64,000 nt of DNA, taken from the NCBI GenBank assembly GCA_033819885.1, contig JAQYUZ010000030.1, positions 124,001 through 188,000 of the forward strand. The letters are read 5' to 3'. Below, piece after piece: positions 35,986 through 46,008 of the stretch. The translations under genes were made by a program, and so were the position numbers. The stretch comes from Microbotryomycetes sp. JL201 (taxonomy: Eukaryota > Basidiomycota > Microbotryomycetes). Position 1 is the first letter of the stretch. Every line of letters begins with the position of its first letter. A model generated the notes under the pieces. That model worked only from the letters and a program-made list of their open reading frames with translations. It was not told the origin of the DNA and made no database searches.

Positions 35986-36443
35986 GTGCCTCAGTTCGCG
36001 GTTGGTTGTCAGTCTCGTCTTGTGTTGGTGCGTGAGGAAGAGGGCGAGATTGTGACGGACAACAAGAAAAGGTCCCCGAGACGAGATTGCCCCTGGCGCG
36101 AGGGTCTGATCAGAAGGATCGCTCGGCTAGCGCCTGGCTCTGTTCATCTTTTCTCCTCGCTCGAGCCACGAGGAAACACTGCAATTAGCAGCCGCAGCGA
36201 GCCGAACAGCCTGGCCCCGTTTTCAAAGGGAGCCGTTGCGCCGTCACAAAGGGGGTTTCACTTTGGCGCGCTTTGGCGCGTCGCGACGCGTCGCGTCACA
36301 GGAAGACGACGCGTAGACAAATGAACACGTGATCATCGCGTCGCTATGTACCAGATGAGTGAAGAAAGCACGAAAGTGTCGTATCATGGTGTGACAGCCA
36401 GCCGTCTATCAATTGCGCACTGCACAACTTGCACTAATTCTGC
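35986..36443. other. Gap between TBCE stop and GAF copy B start
   Basis: 458 bases. A near-tandem ggcgcgctttggcgcgtcgcgacgcgtcgcg stretch around 36270-36300 is GC-rich and self-complementary in part. No coding exon recognised. Confidence 0.35.
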
Positions 36444-38405
36444 TCACAAAGCCTCTACTCTGATCGAATCCCCGTCACCCAAGCCCCACCAGCTCACTTC
36501 CCTCGCTTCCTGATCTGGTGGTATTTCTACCCTTTGTGATTCACCATTGGCGCTTGTAAACTCGGCTATCAGCTTGAACCTGGATTTCGGTATCGGCTTG
36601 CCTGTCGCTCGCGCCGCCAGGGCTCGCAATTGCAGAGTTTTGGCTGTTGGCAAGAGCTTGACGGACACAGGTCCTGACACGTTGTCTCCTGACAGCACAT
36701 TGAGTTCTGCGCAATGTACACGAAGAGTCAGCTTGCTCCAAAATTGTTGCGATTTGCGGAATCGCTTGCCCATAAGCTGCGCCCTTAGCTTGGGAGGCGG
36801 CGCAGGGTCAGCTCTCTGGTCTGCGCCGTGTTCTGTAAAGATCAGAGTCTAAGTGACGCGTTCGATGTTCGAAAAGACAGACTGACTAGTCGAAAGTTGA
36901 CGCCACCGGGGATGCTGCGCCACCTTGTCTGCGTCTGTCCCCGGTTCTCTCGCAATTTGACCAAGGTACCACAGTTCGGCGTCTGACCTCTCGCTCACAG
37001 AGATCTAGGGCATGCGTTGTCAATCGACAAGTAGCAGCATTTCATCAGAAGCCAGAAACTTACAGGACTGTTATCAAGAGTGCCAATGCTCGACACTCTA
37101 GCCACGATGCCCAACCGTACATCACGTTCTGGCAGATCTTTGAATATCGGATTACCCAAAACCGCGAGAGACTCGAGATCCGGTGAAACGCTCGCGAGGT
37201 TGTTGAAATCGGACCACTCGGCTAGCAGATTCGCCGCGAGCGATAGGTGGCGCAAACGAAGCTTTCGGGAGCTCGTCGTGACATTTTGTATACGGTTACG
37301 CGCAATTAGCAGTGTCTCGAGCCTTTTGAATGCGGAGTTTGGTTAGCTGGATTGCGCAAAACAGCGTTGGACTGCCTCACAAGGGCAGACTTTCGACTGT
37401 TTCGGCAACAACCTGCCATTCCGCTAGGCCACACCCTTCGAGGTTCAGAGATTCGAGCCTAGGAAGCTGGAGCTTGTCTATTTTTGTCATGCTTTCGATG
37501 GGGATGGGGTTGTCGCCAAACTCGAGATGAGTGAGATTGACCAGGTTTGGACTCAGCCGCACGAGCTTTCAAGTCTGTCGATTAGCGACTTGCGATTGCG
37601 CAGCGTTGTCACTCTTACCTCTGACCACTGCATCAGAGTGCGGTTCAAAGTAAGCTTTTTGAGTTTGCCAAACGCAGCCAGGTCGAGGTACCGGTCTACG
37701 TAGGCGACGCGATTGCAGTTAAAGTACAGCGTGTCGACGCCAAGCATGTCCTCAACGATTGCGGATAGATCTTTGATTGTGGCGATCTGGGAAAATGACA
37801 AGTTGACGGTGCGAACGGCGGCGAGCCGGTCGCGAACGCTTGTCCTGTCCGAGTCTGAACCCGGTCCGTTGACGCCTTGCCACTCTAGGCCGATTTCTTT
37901 GACATTGAGCTTTCTGAAACGTTGTTCAATCGCTGACAAGTCCGTCACGTGAAGTTTATAGGTTGATGGCTCGCCGAAGCTAGCGGGTCGCTCGTCTTCC
38001 GCAAGGACGTATCTTTGCTCGACAGCTCGCCAGAATGACTTGCCTGCATAGTCTGATCCCAACGCTTGAGGTCTGAGAAAGCTGCCCGTGCCTGGCACGC
38101 TGCAAGAGGAGCGGTTCGTGCGTTCAGCTCGACTGCTGGCGAATGGCGCCTGACGCGTGCTGGCTTGCTTACGTGCATTTAAAGTACTCGACCCCCGTCT
38201 TGTCATACGTTCCGGAATGTCTCCCCCTGCCATGTGTGCCGTCGACGATGTCCCATTCGATGCCTAACCAGTAGCCAGCAGTCGGCTCAACAGGGCCAAT
38301 GTAGCGCACTGTGCCTAGATACACTCTGTCCAAGCCGGTCGCCGAGTCTTTGACAGTCAGATTGATCCGCTGGCCGACATGAGGCTGTGTTGCGGTTGTG
38401 CTCAT
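36444..38405 (-). CDS. Tubulin folding cofactor E
   Basis: TBCE (Pac2/Alp21 in yeasts) binds alpha-tubulin during assembly and disassembly of the tubulin dimer. The first exon has the CAP-Gly domain: VGQRINLTVKDSATG, GTVRYIGPVEPTAGYWLGIE, WDIVDGTHGRGRHSGTYDKT, and the next exon starts GTGSFLRPQAL. Leucine-rich repeats follow over several exons (VRTVNLSFSQIATIKDLSAI, LVNLTHLEFGDNPIPIESM, LPRLESLNLEGCGLAEW, LRHLSLAANLLAEWSDFNN, LESLAVLGNPIF). The last exon, FWSKLTLRVHCAEL to GDGDSIRVEAL, is the C-terminal ubiquitin-like domain. All three parts in order make the call firm. Cytosolic, about 500 residues. Introns near 36880 and 37615 carry GT-C/A donors. Confidence 0.92.
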
Positions 38406-38545
38406 ACGATGGGAGGGAAAGCACGCTTCGCACCTGTCTCCTGAAGATGCACACAAACATGATTTACTGCATTGCATTATCAACACTTGACTCCACTTTC
38501 CCCGAAAGTCGCCCCAAAATATTACAAAGCCTTTTCGCAAATTGT

Positions 38546-40742
38546 TTACTTTGCCAGTGCTGGCACTGGCGGAATATCCACCTCGTTCAGATAAAACGCC
38601 CTGTCCAAACCCGAGTCTGGAGGACCGTTCTCTTCTTCTGCCGAGCCGTTACCGAGCCAAGCAAACCGGTTTGGTTGGCCACGTTGCTGATAATCGAAAT
38701 CTTCCCATCGTGGGTGTTTGAGTGCCTTGATGGCATGCAGACAGCTGCCAGGCCAAAGACCGATGACGGGTCTGATGCATCGCACAGAATCAGCCACTTT
38801 TCGAACCCACAAGCAACATTTCGTAGTGAATACTGACCCAAGCTCTCGTCCGGCTTTGTACCACGAACGGCATTTCTCAGAGTATACTGTCCTTTCAAAG
38901 TAGTTTGCAATGTACTCCATGTAGTCTTTGATGGCGTCGGCTTTTGCCGAAATGGCTGCGAGCTGCTCCCTCTGCATCTTTGCGATCACCTTCAGATATA
39001 TTCGCTCCGCAGTCAGCACATACTGGTCGAGCCGGTCATTGAGGTAGCGCACAGACTGACCTCTGTGATGTAGTCGACCTGTCGCTCGAACAAGACCAAC
39101 AAACTGCCGCTGCCCAAACTCGAGTTTGGACCGTTGACGATGAACCAATTCGGGAAGTCGGGACCGGCCGCCAAAGACATGTAGTGCTGAGGCACATCAC
39201 TCCACAAGTCGGAAAGTCGCGTGCCGTTCCTTCCGACTGAATGCGGGAGGTAAGTTAGCAAGAATCCTTAACGCGACGGACCAAAACATAATGCTTACCA
39301 ATGTCAATGCGAGGCTCGTAGCTCGTGTCGAAGCCAGTAGCACAGACGATCGTGTCGTACTCGCGGATCGTACCATCGACGGTCACGATGCCGTTCTCTG
39401 TCACTTCAGCAATGTGGTCCGTGATGAACCCGACGTTTGGCTCGACGAGCGCTTCGAGGTAACCGGGGCCAGGCGTTAACCTGCGACAAGCGACTGCAAA
39501 GTTTGGAATGATTGCTTTGGCAATCTCGGGCTTGGCCGCCAACTTTTCAAGCATGATGTTTTTAAACGCCTCGACGGCCATTTTTTGCAGGGCAGAACCT
39601 TTTTGTGTGACTTCGTGAACGCTGTTGAGCTCGGCCTCGAGCGAGTGACGCCATTTGTGGTACGCTTCCGGGTCTGCCGCGAAAGCCTGCTTCTCCTCTT
39701 CGGTAAATGTATAATTGCGCAAGTCTGGTTGACGTTTTGATAGCTCGGTCGACGCAAAGGGCGTCGCGATCCACGTCTTGCCACGAACATAATTGTCAAC
39801 CTGCTTGGCGTAGGGCTGTACTGTTGGGACGACCTGAATGGCCGACGACCCGCAGCCGATCACTGCAACTCGTCGGTCTTGTTCATCCTTTTCTGTGCCC
39901 TCGTACGCGGCCGTGTGCAGCAGTCGGCCCTATGCGGTATTTCAGCCAAAGTTTCCGGGACCGTACCGTGGGAAACATACTTTGAATTTTTGGAGACCCG
40001 GGATCTCCGGCCAGTCCCACTGTGACAGTCCTCCCATTCCCTGAATGACAAAGTCGAACGAGTCTTCAACCTTGGTCACCTGGCCGTTGCTGTCCGTCAC
40101 TTCAAATGTCAAGTGCCACTGGCTCGTCTCTTCGTTCCATTGGGCTTCGACCAGCTTGTGACGGAATTTCAAGAACCTGTGAAGGTTGTACTTTGCAGAC
40201 ACGTTCTGTAGGTATTTGAGAATTTCTGGACCGGGGGCGTAAAACTTGGACCAATTCGGATTGGGTTCGAACGTGAGACTGTAGCAATGTGCCGGGATAT
40301 CGCAACACAGGCCGGGATAGCTGCCGAACAGAGCCGAGATGTCAGATTGCGGTGCGCCACTTGCCGAAGTTTGTGATTGCTCACTGATTCTCGAACCTGT
40401 GTGGCCGACGACGACATAATGAGCATACGATGCACCATGTACATTCAAAGTCGGACTGACCATGTGCCTCCGACGTCTTTGTTCTTCTCAAAGATGGTTA
40501 AATCGCAGTTTCTCAGTCGTTGAGGGATACGAATGCCGGCCATGATGCCCGAGAAGCCAGCTCCGACTGCGATTCAGCTACCCATATCAGAACATGGTCC
40601 GAGGGCGCGCAAACGATGGACACGCACTCATGGCAACCTTCATCTTTCGGTGGGCAGAATCGATCGGAAAGTCTTCGACCTTGAACGACGACGTGCCATT
40701 CGTTGCACTGCCGTGCACTTGTCCGTTAGGTGCGTTGACCAT
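38546..40742 (-). CDS. FAD-dependent monooxygenase, Baeyer-Villiger/FMO type
   Basis: Class B flavin monooxygenases use NADPH, FAD and oxygen to oxidise ketones or heteroatoms. The first exon (MVNAPNGQVHGSATNGTSSF) ends in KVAM and joins IGAGFSGIMAGIRIP, the FAD GxGxxG fold. Next come LTIFEKNKDVGGTWS, YPGLCCDIPAHCYSLTFEPN, WSKFYAPGPEILKYLQ and KYNLHRFLKFRHKLVEAQW. The NADPH site VIGCGSSAIQVVPTVQPYAK is followed by RLTPGPGYLEALVEPNVGFI and TIVCATGFDTSYEPRIDIG. The C-terminal part has AAGPDFPNWFIVNGPNSSLG and ends DIPPVPALAK. Domain order and length (about 590) fit fungal BVMO-like proteins. Several introns start GTCAGT (for example at 39059 and 38838). Substrate unknown. Confidence 0.9.
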
Positions 40743-41177
40743 GATTGCACGCAAGATTAAAAGAAGGGATGAGGAGAGATGAGATTCGGCGAGTCACAAC
40801 GCGGGGCGCCTCGCGGAGGCCTCGGGTCGACATCTTCCAGCCTGGCCGCGCAGGCCGGGTGATGGCAAGCGTGTGTGGCGCCAACCGTTCTAGCGGAGAG
40901 CAGCAATGCGGAAAATGCAAGATTACCGTGGCAAGGAAATTTTGGCGCAAAGAAATGGACTGCCTGGCGACTCTGGTACAGCGTCCAGATGCCGGAAAAC
41001 AATGAGCAGAAATTAAAAAAAGAAAAAAACCTCCCGCCATAATCACCAGAGGAGCCCAATCGGGCATTGACCTAGGAGTCATGGCCAACATGCCCGCGGA
41101 GATACTTGACAAGCGCGTCCGAGGCATAACACGGGGTCGTTCAATCCTTCGTACTAAGCCCTTTCGGTGGTCTGAGT
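40743..41177. other. Divergent intergenic region
   Basis: 435 bases between the starts of the monooxygenase gene and the F-box-like gene. A-rich run at about 41015-41030. No gene seen. Confidence 0.4.
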
Positions 41178-42583
41178 ATGAAGCTGGGCGGTTCATGCAC
41201 GTTCGAGTTGCCTTTCGATTGTGTGGCACACATGATTCGCTTGTGCGCGTTCGATGATGCCTGGCAAGTGTCTGAGCAACTGGAACATTGGCACGAATCA
41301 AAACATATCATTCAGTTATTTCCATTCATGAATTTGTGCGGGCGCGTTTGTCGAGAGTGGCGCCAAGTCGCAAAGGCTCAGGCGCACCTGGTCGAGCTGG
41401 TTCAAGCAGACGACAGAGCGGACCTTGTCGTGACCCAGAAACAGCTCAAGGCTATGAGCCATAAACGCGGGTTGATTGTGACGAGCAGGGCAAGGCGGCC
41501 GATAGGTCCGACAAAGATTTCCTTGCTCCTCAACGCGATTTGCGATCCAGAGGTGCTGATCTTGCAATTCGAGAAAACGAAAGCATTCGGGCTTCAGGAG
41601 ACGGTGCTCCTCAATAGGTGCTTTGATTGTGAGCAGTGGCCCATCACAGCGGTCAGACACAGCTGACGTGAGCTTGAACAGCGCTCAAACACATGACCTT
41701 GTCAGGCTGCATGCTCGTCATGACGGACCGCTTGCGATTGCCCGCGAGTGGCCTCGAAAGTCTGGTTCTGTATTGGGTACTACCGTTGCTGGCGCCCGGC
41801 CAAGGTGGCGTCATGCTCGACAGTGCAGAAACGGCATTGACGATGGAGCGAACATACCACACCCTCTTGTCGAACGTCAACGATACGGTGGTCATGACGT
41901 GGAACGACAGTATGCTCATCATTTTAGAGTATGGGACTCGCACAGAGGTACAGCTTTCGAGGACCATGACCGACCGTATCGCTTTAAACAGCAACAGTGT
42001 CCGTCAAGGCGGCAACCTTGTGTTTGAGCCTTGGCGTTTCAGAACGTGGGTGATGCGAGCGGATCCTCATCACTCGTTTGCGAGGCCTTTGCAACCGCTC
42101 AACGGCGGTGATTCAAATGGCGGCTCAATCCGTCAAGGATTGGCGACGTTTCTTCCTCGATTGGAAACCATTCACGTACGTGGTGACTTGGCCAGTCCTT
42201 CGATTTCGTCTACAGAAGTTGGTGTACGCGACTTTATTGGCAACCTTGTCTTGGCCAAAGAACAGGTACCGTCGTTCTTGCCAAGATTGCAAACTCTTGA
42301 ATTTGCCGTTAATCCCGGTGTCCCGCCACATGTGCGCCACTGGGTTTTCACGGACCCAACGCAACGAATCTTGACAGTACTTGATCAGCCAGCTTTCTCG
42401 CGTATCGAGTGCGTTCGAGTCTCTTGGCTCAACATCATCGACAATTTCGATGAACTGGCGGACAAGCTCAAGCGCGAGCGGGGTATAAGACTGGAGCGGC
42501 TGACGAGTTACAGTATACACAAATCAGTAGCCGAGAGCTTGACCTGTCCAGAGTACAGGCAGGTGCAACGATTCTTAATATAG
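41178..42583 (+). CDS. F-box-like protein of unknown target
   Basis: Two exons. Exon 1 has ELPFDCVAHMIRLCAFDD and, after a 25-residue gap, FMNLCGRVCREWRQVAKAQ, which together follow the F-box pattern (LP-x-hydrophobic, then C-x-x-W). The intron (about 41629-41684, donor GTGAGC) splices NRCFD to SLKHMTLSGCMLV. The rest contains hydrophobic, LRR-like stretches (LESLVLYWVLPLL, FLPRLETIHVRGDL, FLPRLQTLEFAVNPGVPP) and ends YRQVQRFLI. About 450 residues. F-box proteins hook substrates to SCF ubiquitin ligases; here the F-box is divergent and no target can be inferred. It is convergent with a doubtful minus-strand gene. Confidence 0.72.
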
Positions 42584-42603
42584 AAGTGTAAAGAAGTCCG
42601 CGC

Positions 42604-43069
42604 TCAGGCCTCGCCAGTCTTTGACGTCTTGATACGCGCAAGGACGTCATTGCTCGTGACGACGCCCAGCACAGCATCAATCGACTGTCAAAGTCTGAAG
42701 GATCCGTGACAATCTTGTTTATCTGTCTGCCGTTCGGCGTCAAGCCATGGCGCCGTTTCCATCGCGGCCTGTAACCCAGTGAGTGCGCGCGCCGTCAGAT
42801 ACACGAGTTCCAGACTTTTGGTTTCTTTTGAGCGTGATTGTCGGACGGGGCACGTCCTGCGGCCCACGCATGGACAACTTGCTGCAGTCTGCGACGAGAT
42901 TACATGGACCGAAACCCTCGAAATCGAGCATGTTCCACAGTTGACGGTGCACGATCAGCGTCAAACACACGCTTACCGTTCTTGTAGTCTTGGCATGCTG
43001 ACGCTGTCTTTGAATCTTGTTCAACTTGCTTGCCACTTTGGCGTCTACTGTTCCGATACTGGGCTGCAC
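42604..43069 (-). CDS. Possible minus-strand gene, exon structure unresolved
   Basis: Read on the minus strand, segments look protein-like: VDAKVASKLNKIQRQRQHAK ending at a GTAAGC donor, QVVHAWAAGRAPSDNHAQKK then PKVWN, and, after an intron with a GTGTAT donor, SPRWKRRHGLTPNGRQINKI. The 3' end may read SIDAVLGVVTSNDVLARIKT and stop at 42604, or continue in the other frame to 42468, overlapping the F-box gene. No family recognised. It overlaps the presumed 5' part of COX16 on the other strand, so one of the two models must be trimmed. Confidence 0.28.
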
Positions 43070-43516
43070 CCGACCAACAGATCAAGGTTCTCACGGGGCC
43101 TCCGTCGACATCCCTTTGCCATGTTTGGACTGCCATTCATCGCCGTCGTCGTTGCAAGCTCGTTCGCCTTGTCGTCGTTCACTCAAACTCGATACGATCT
43201 GAGAGATGAAAAAGTCTCGAGCGTGTCAAAGGAACAAGAACTAGGAATGAAGAAGGGTAGACGAAAGTTTGACGTCAGGGAAGAGTACTATGTGCGTCAC
43301 GGCTCCTTTCTTTCAAAATCGACCTTGCAAAGCACAGCGCTGACGTTCAGAGCTCTTGATTGAATTTCTGATGTTTGCTCTCCACTTTTTTTTTTTGTTT
43401 GGCAGCGTCTACAAGCGACAGACAGGCTGGGCGAGAGTGACGAGTGGGATAACAAACGGGTCGATCGCTTGCCTGGCCAGGCAGAGTGGGGCGAGCTACC
43501 GGTAGCGAAAAAATAG
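42994..43516 (+). CDS. COX16: Cytochrome c oxidase assembly protein COX16
   Basis: Cox16 is a small inner-membrane protein needed to assemble Cox1/Cox2 modules of complex IV. The conserved core is RRHPFAMFGLPFIAVVVASS, containing the single transmembrane helix, followed by FALSSFTQTRYDLRDEKV, RRKFDVREEYY and, after an intron at about 43293-43405 (donor GTGCGT), RLQATDRLGESDEWDNKRV ending ELPVAKK. The block KRKFDxREEYYRLQ is diagnostic. Yeast Cox16 has about 30 residues before the HPF motif. Here that part could start at the ATG at 42994, or lie in an earlier exon, so the N-terminus is uncertain. Total about 130-140 residues. Confidence 0.85.
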
Positions 43517-43749
43517 CAGAGTTTGCCAGTTCTGGTCGAGATCATGTTGTATCATCATGTGCACGTTAGACGGTATCACGCTTCGCTTGACCGCAGCGAC
43601 ATGTGGGGCCGACAGAGGAATGGCGTGATGCCTTGAAGCCGAACGCTCCCAGCCCCTCTTGGCTTGTCGATCACCATCTGTACACGGCTTCGCAACAATC
43701 TGAAAGAGCTAACCGGTAGCTTGCGCGCATTCGCTGTTGAGTGAAAGGC

Positions 43750-44906
43750 ATGCCGACGGCGACCGTGCAAGCGAACGGTTTCCCGGTCCTATCATGGCGC
43801 CAAGCTCTCGACTCGCCTGCGGATTTCATATCCGAACTTTCTGACGCACTATCGACAACCGGTTTCTTCTACCTGACCGACCTGCAAGCGCAATCCGCAA
43901 ACTGGCAGACTGTTTGGTCCAACGCGTTTCAAAAGTCGCAAGAGTTTTTCGAATTGGACGAAGAAGAAAAGTTGGAGATTGAAATGATCAGATCGAGACA
44001 TTTTCGAGGCTACTCTAGGTTTGGGAGCGAGACGACGGCGGGCAAGCAAGATCAACGAGAACAAATTGATTTTGGACCGGATACGGGAGAACAAGATGAC
44101 AAGAAAGACATTTGGTTGTCACTTTATGGACCAAATCAATATCCACGTCAAGTGAAAGGATTCAAAGAGGCGATTGAGAGCTTGCGCGACACGTGCGACA
44201 CTGTCGCTCAAAGGCTTGTTCACTTGATAGCGAGATCTGTCACGGACGAATCGCATTTGATGACGGATCCCTTCAACGCTTTATACCCAGCCTACTCTCG
44301 CATGAAGACTGTGAGGTACAAGCCGGTGCCTGCCGACACTGATCCTTCGCTCCTTGGAGTCGGACCTCATCGAGACGGTGGCGCTTTGACTTTGCTTGCC
44401 ATGGACGATACGCCCGGACTTCAAGTACAATTGTGGAGCGGAGAATGGCGTACGGTCGAACCGAGACAGTACGACCTCGTGATCAACATTGGACAAGTGA
44501 TTGAACGAATGACGCACGGCGTCTATACCTCGACGACTCATCGAGTTCTCGCCACCCGTGGATCCCGTTCGCGCATCTCGATTCCATTCTTTTTCAGTCC
44601 GAGTCTCGTGTCGCAAGTGACACCGGTGCCACTGGACAAATTGTTGCCTCACGCACGACAGCTCGTTGAAGCTGGAGGTAGGCAAGTCGTAAGTGAAATT
44701 CGCAAGGGCGACCTGCACGAGGAACAGTTTGGCAAGGCCGCTTGGAGGGGAATAACAAGAAGCCACCAAGCTGTAAGTGTCTTGTAGACGTGTTCCGGTC
44801 CGTGATTGAAACTGACGGTTGCCCGGCTCGTATGCAGGTTTGGCAAAAGTACTATGGCGATTTTGATGAATTGGGCGGACCAGACAAATTTCTAAATGCC
44901 AAGTAG
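43750..44906 (+). CDS. 2-oxoglutarate/Fe(II) oxygenase, isopenicillin-N-synthase-like
   Basis: A non-haem iron oxygenase of the DIOX_N plus 2OG-FeII family. The N-terminal domain runs from GFPVLSWRQALDSPADFISE through DALSTTGFFYLTD, FFELDEEEKLEIEM, FRGYSRFGSETTAG, REQIDFGPDTGEQ and GPNQYPRQVKGF. The catalytic barrel has YPAYSRMKTVRYKPV, GVGPHRDGGALTLLAMDD (H-x-D iron ligands near residue 206), LQVQLWSGEWRTVEPR, VINIGQVIERMTHGVYTSTT then HRVLAT (distal His), and SRSRISIPFFFSP (2OG-binding Arg). One intron (about 44773-44838) joins the last exon VWQKYYGDFDELGGP. About 363 residues, normal. Substrate unknown; isolated from any metabolic cluster in this window. Confidence 0.93.
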
Positions 44907-44977
44907 CGGTATTGTTGTACAACAACATGTCAAAATTCCGATAAAGTGTCTTTGTAGTGCCGACGCTGAACTTGAGA

Positions 44978-45766
44978 TCAGCCTATGAGGCTTAAGATGA
45001 CAGCCACAGCCGTCAATCCGAGCACGATTGCAGCGCTTGCTGCCATCCATCCGAGTTCTTGGCCCGTCAAAGCTTGAAAGTGCTTGCCGCTTGCATATCC
45101 GGTTCTAGATGAGCCCAGGCTTGACATGATTGCCGAGCTCGAGAATTGGTGTTGCTGCATCATTTCGTAATCCAACGCATCTTGCTCGTTGCCCCGATCG
45201 TCGCTCGTATACCCATCGTCTCCCGAATACCGGTCTCGATGGTTGGTTGGAAAGTCTGGTGCGAGCGCCGTGTCATAAGTCGAGTCTGCAAAGGCCAAGC
45301 TCGATTCGAGATCTTCATCCGCAGACGATGCCATGGGATATCTATGTTGTTGCAGGTATGGCGAAGCTGTAGAGAGCGATTGGCTGTTGGCGCTCATGGA
45401 CGCGCGCCTTGTGCGATGCTGGGGCCTGCTGAATGAGGGCGTGTTTGCATGAGAGTACGTATCTTGACCATAATATGCCATGGATGGTGATGACGATGAC
45501 GCCGTTGACGCGTCTGTGCCAGCCCGCTCGCGACGACCCCGTGCTCGCCCATCGTTGCCACATCTAGTCACGTCATCGTCTATCCCGGAGTAGTCTCCCT
45601 CGTCGTCGTCCAAGTTTGTGCGAGTCAGACGCGGCGTGGCGACGGTTTGCATGGCCATGACCGGCGTTGAGCCACCACCGTCCCCGTCCCCGACTGCTTC
45701 ATAGCCTGACGACTCGCCCGTCACCTTGACCAAGGGCACGGCATGCGAGGTCCGTGTGTGTGCCAT
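44978..45766 (-). CDS. Probable tail-anchored membrane protein, single exon
   Basis: 262 residues without introns, unusual among its neighbours. MAHTRTSHAVPLVKVTGESS begins a long hydrophilic Ser/Asp-rich region (SSSSPSMAYYGQDTYSHANT; DRYSGDDGYTSDDRGNEQDA). The C-terminus has GKHFQALTGQELGWMAASAA and IVLGLTAVAVILSLIG, one hydrophobic helix reaching the last residue. This is the layout of a tail-anchored protein inserted by the GET pathway, cytosolic N-terminus outward. No family recognised. Divergent from the glycosyltransferase gene, 242 bases apart. Confidence 0.72.
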   Translation of the reverse strand: MAHTRTSHAVPLVKVTGESSGYEAVGDGDGGGSTPVMAMQTVATPRLTRTNLDDDEGDYSGIDDDVTRCGNDGRARGRRERAGTDASTASSSSPSMAYYGQDTYSHANTPSFSRPQHRTRRASMSANSQSLSTASPYLQQHRYPMASSADEDLESSLAFADSTYDTALAPDFPTNHRDRYSGDDGYTSDDRGNEQDALDYEMMQQHQFSSSAIMSSLGSSRTGYASGKHFQALTGQELGWMAASAAIVLGLTAVAVILSLIG

Positions 45767-46008
45767 TGGGACGCTCTAGTGCGGACGCGATTTACAAAGC
45801 TCAAAGGCGGAAACCAGTCACGTGCCGTCTGCACTCGTCATATTTCAAATCACCAAGCAAGCTGAGCGATCGTATCCTGACAGAAACCACAGAGAAGAGC
45901 GGTTTGGCCTGTGCAGGATATCATTTCCCGCTGATGAAGCGGACTGTGCGCGACAAGTTGGTTTCTATTGGCGTCCGGCTTTTGTATTGAAACGGGCACG
46001 GCTGTGAG

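Noticed and set aside
43741-43749. Upstream GTG as start of the 2OG oxygenase
   Set aside because: The ATG at 43750 is in frame just downstream and is the normal eukaryotic choice.
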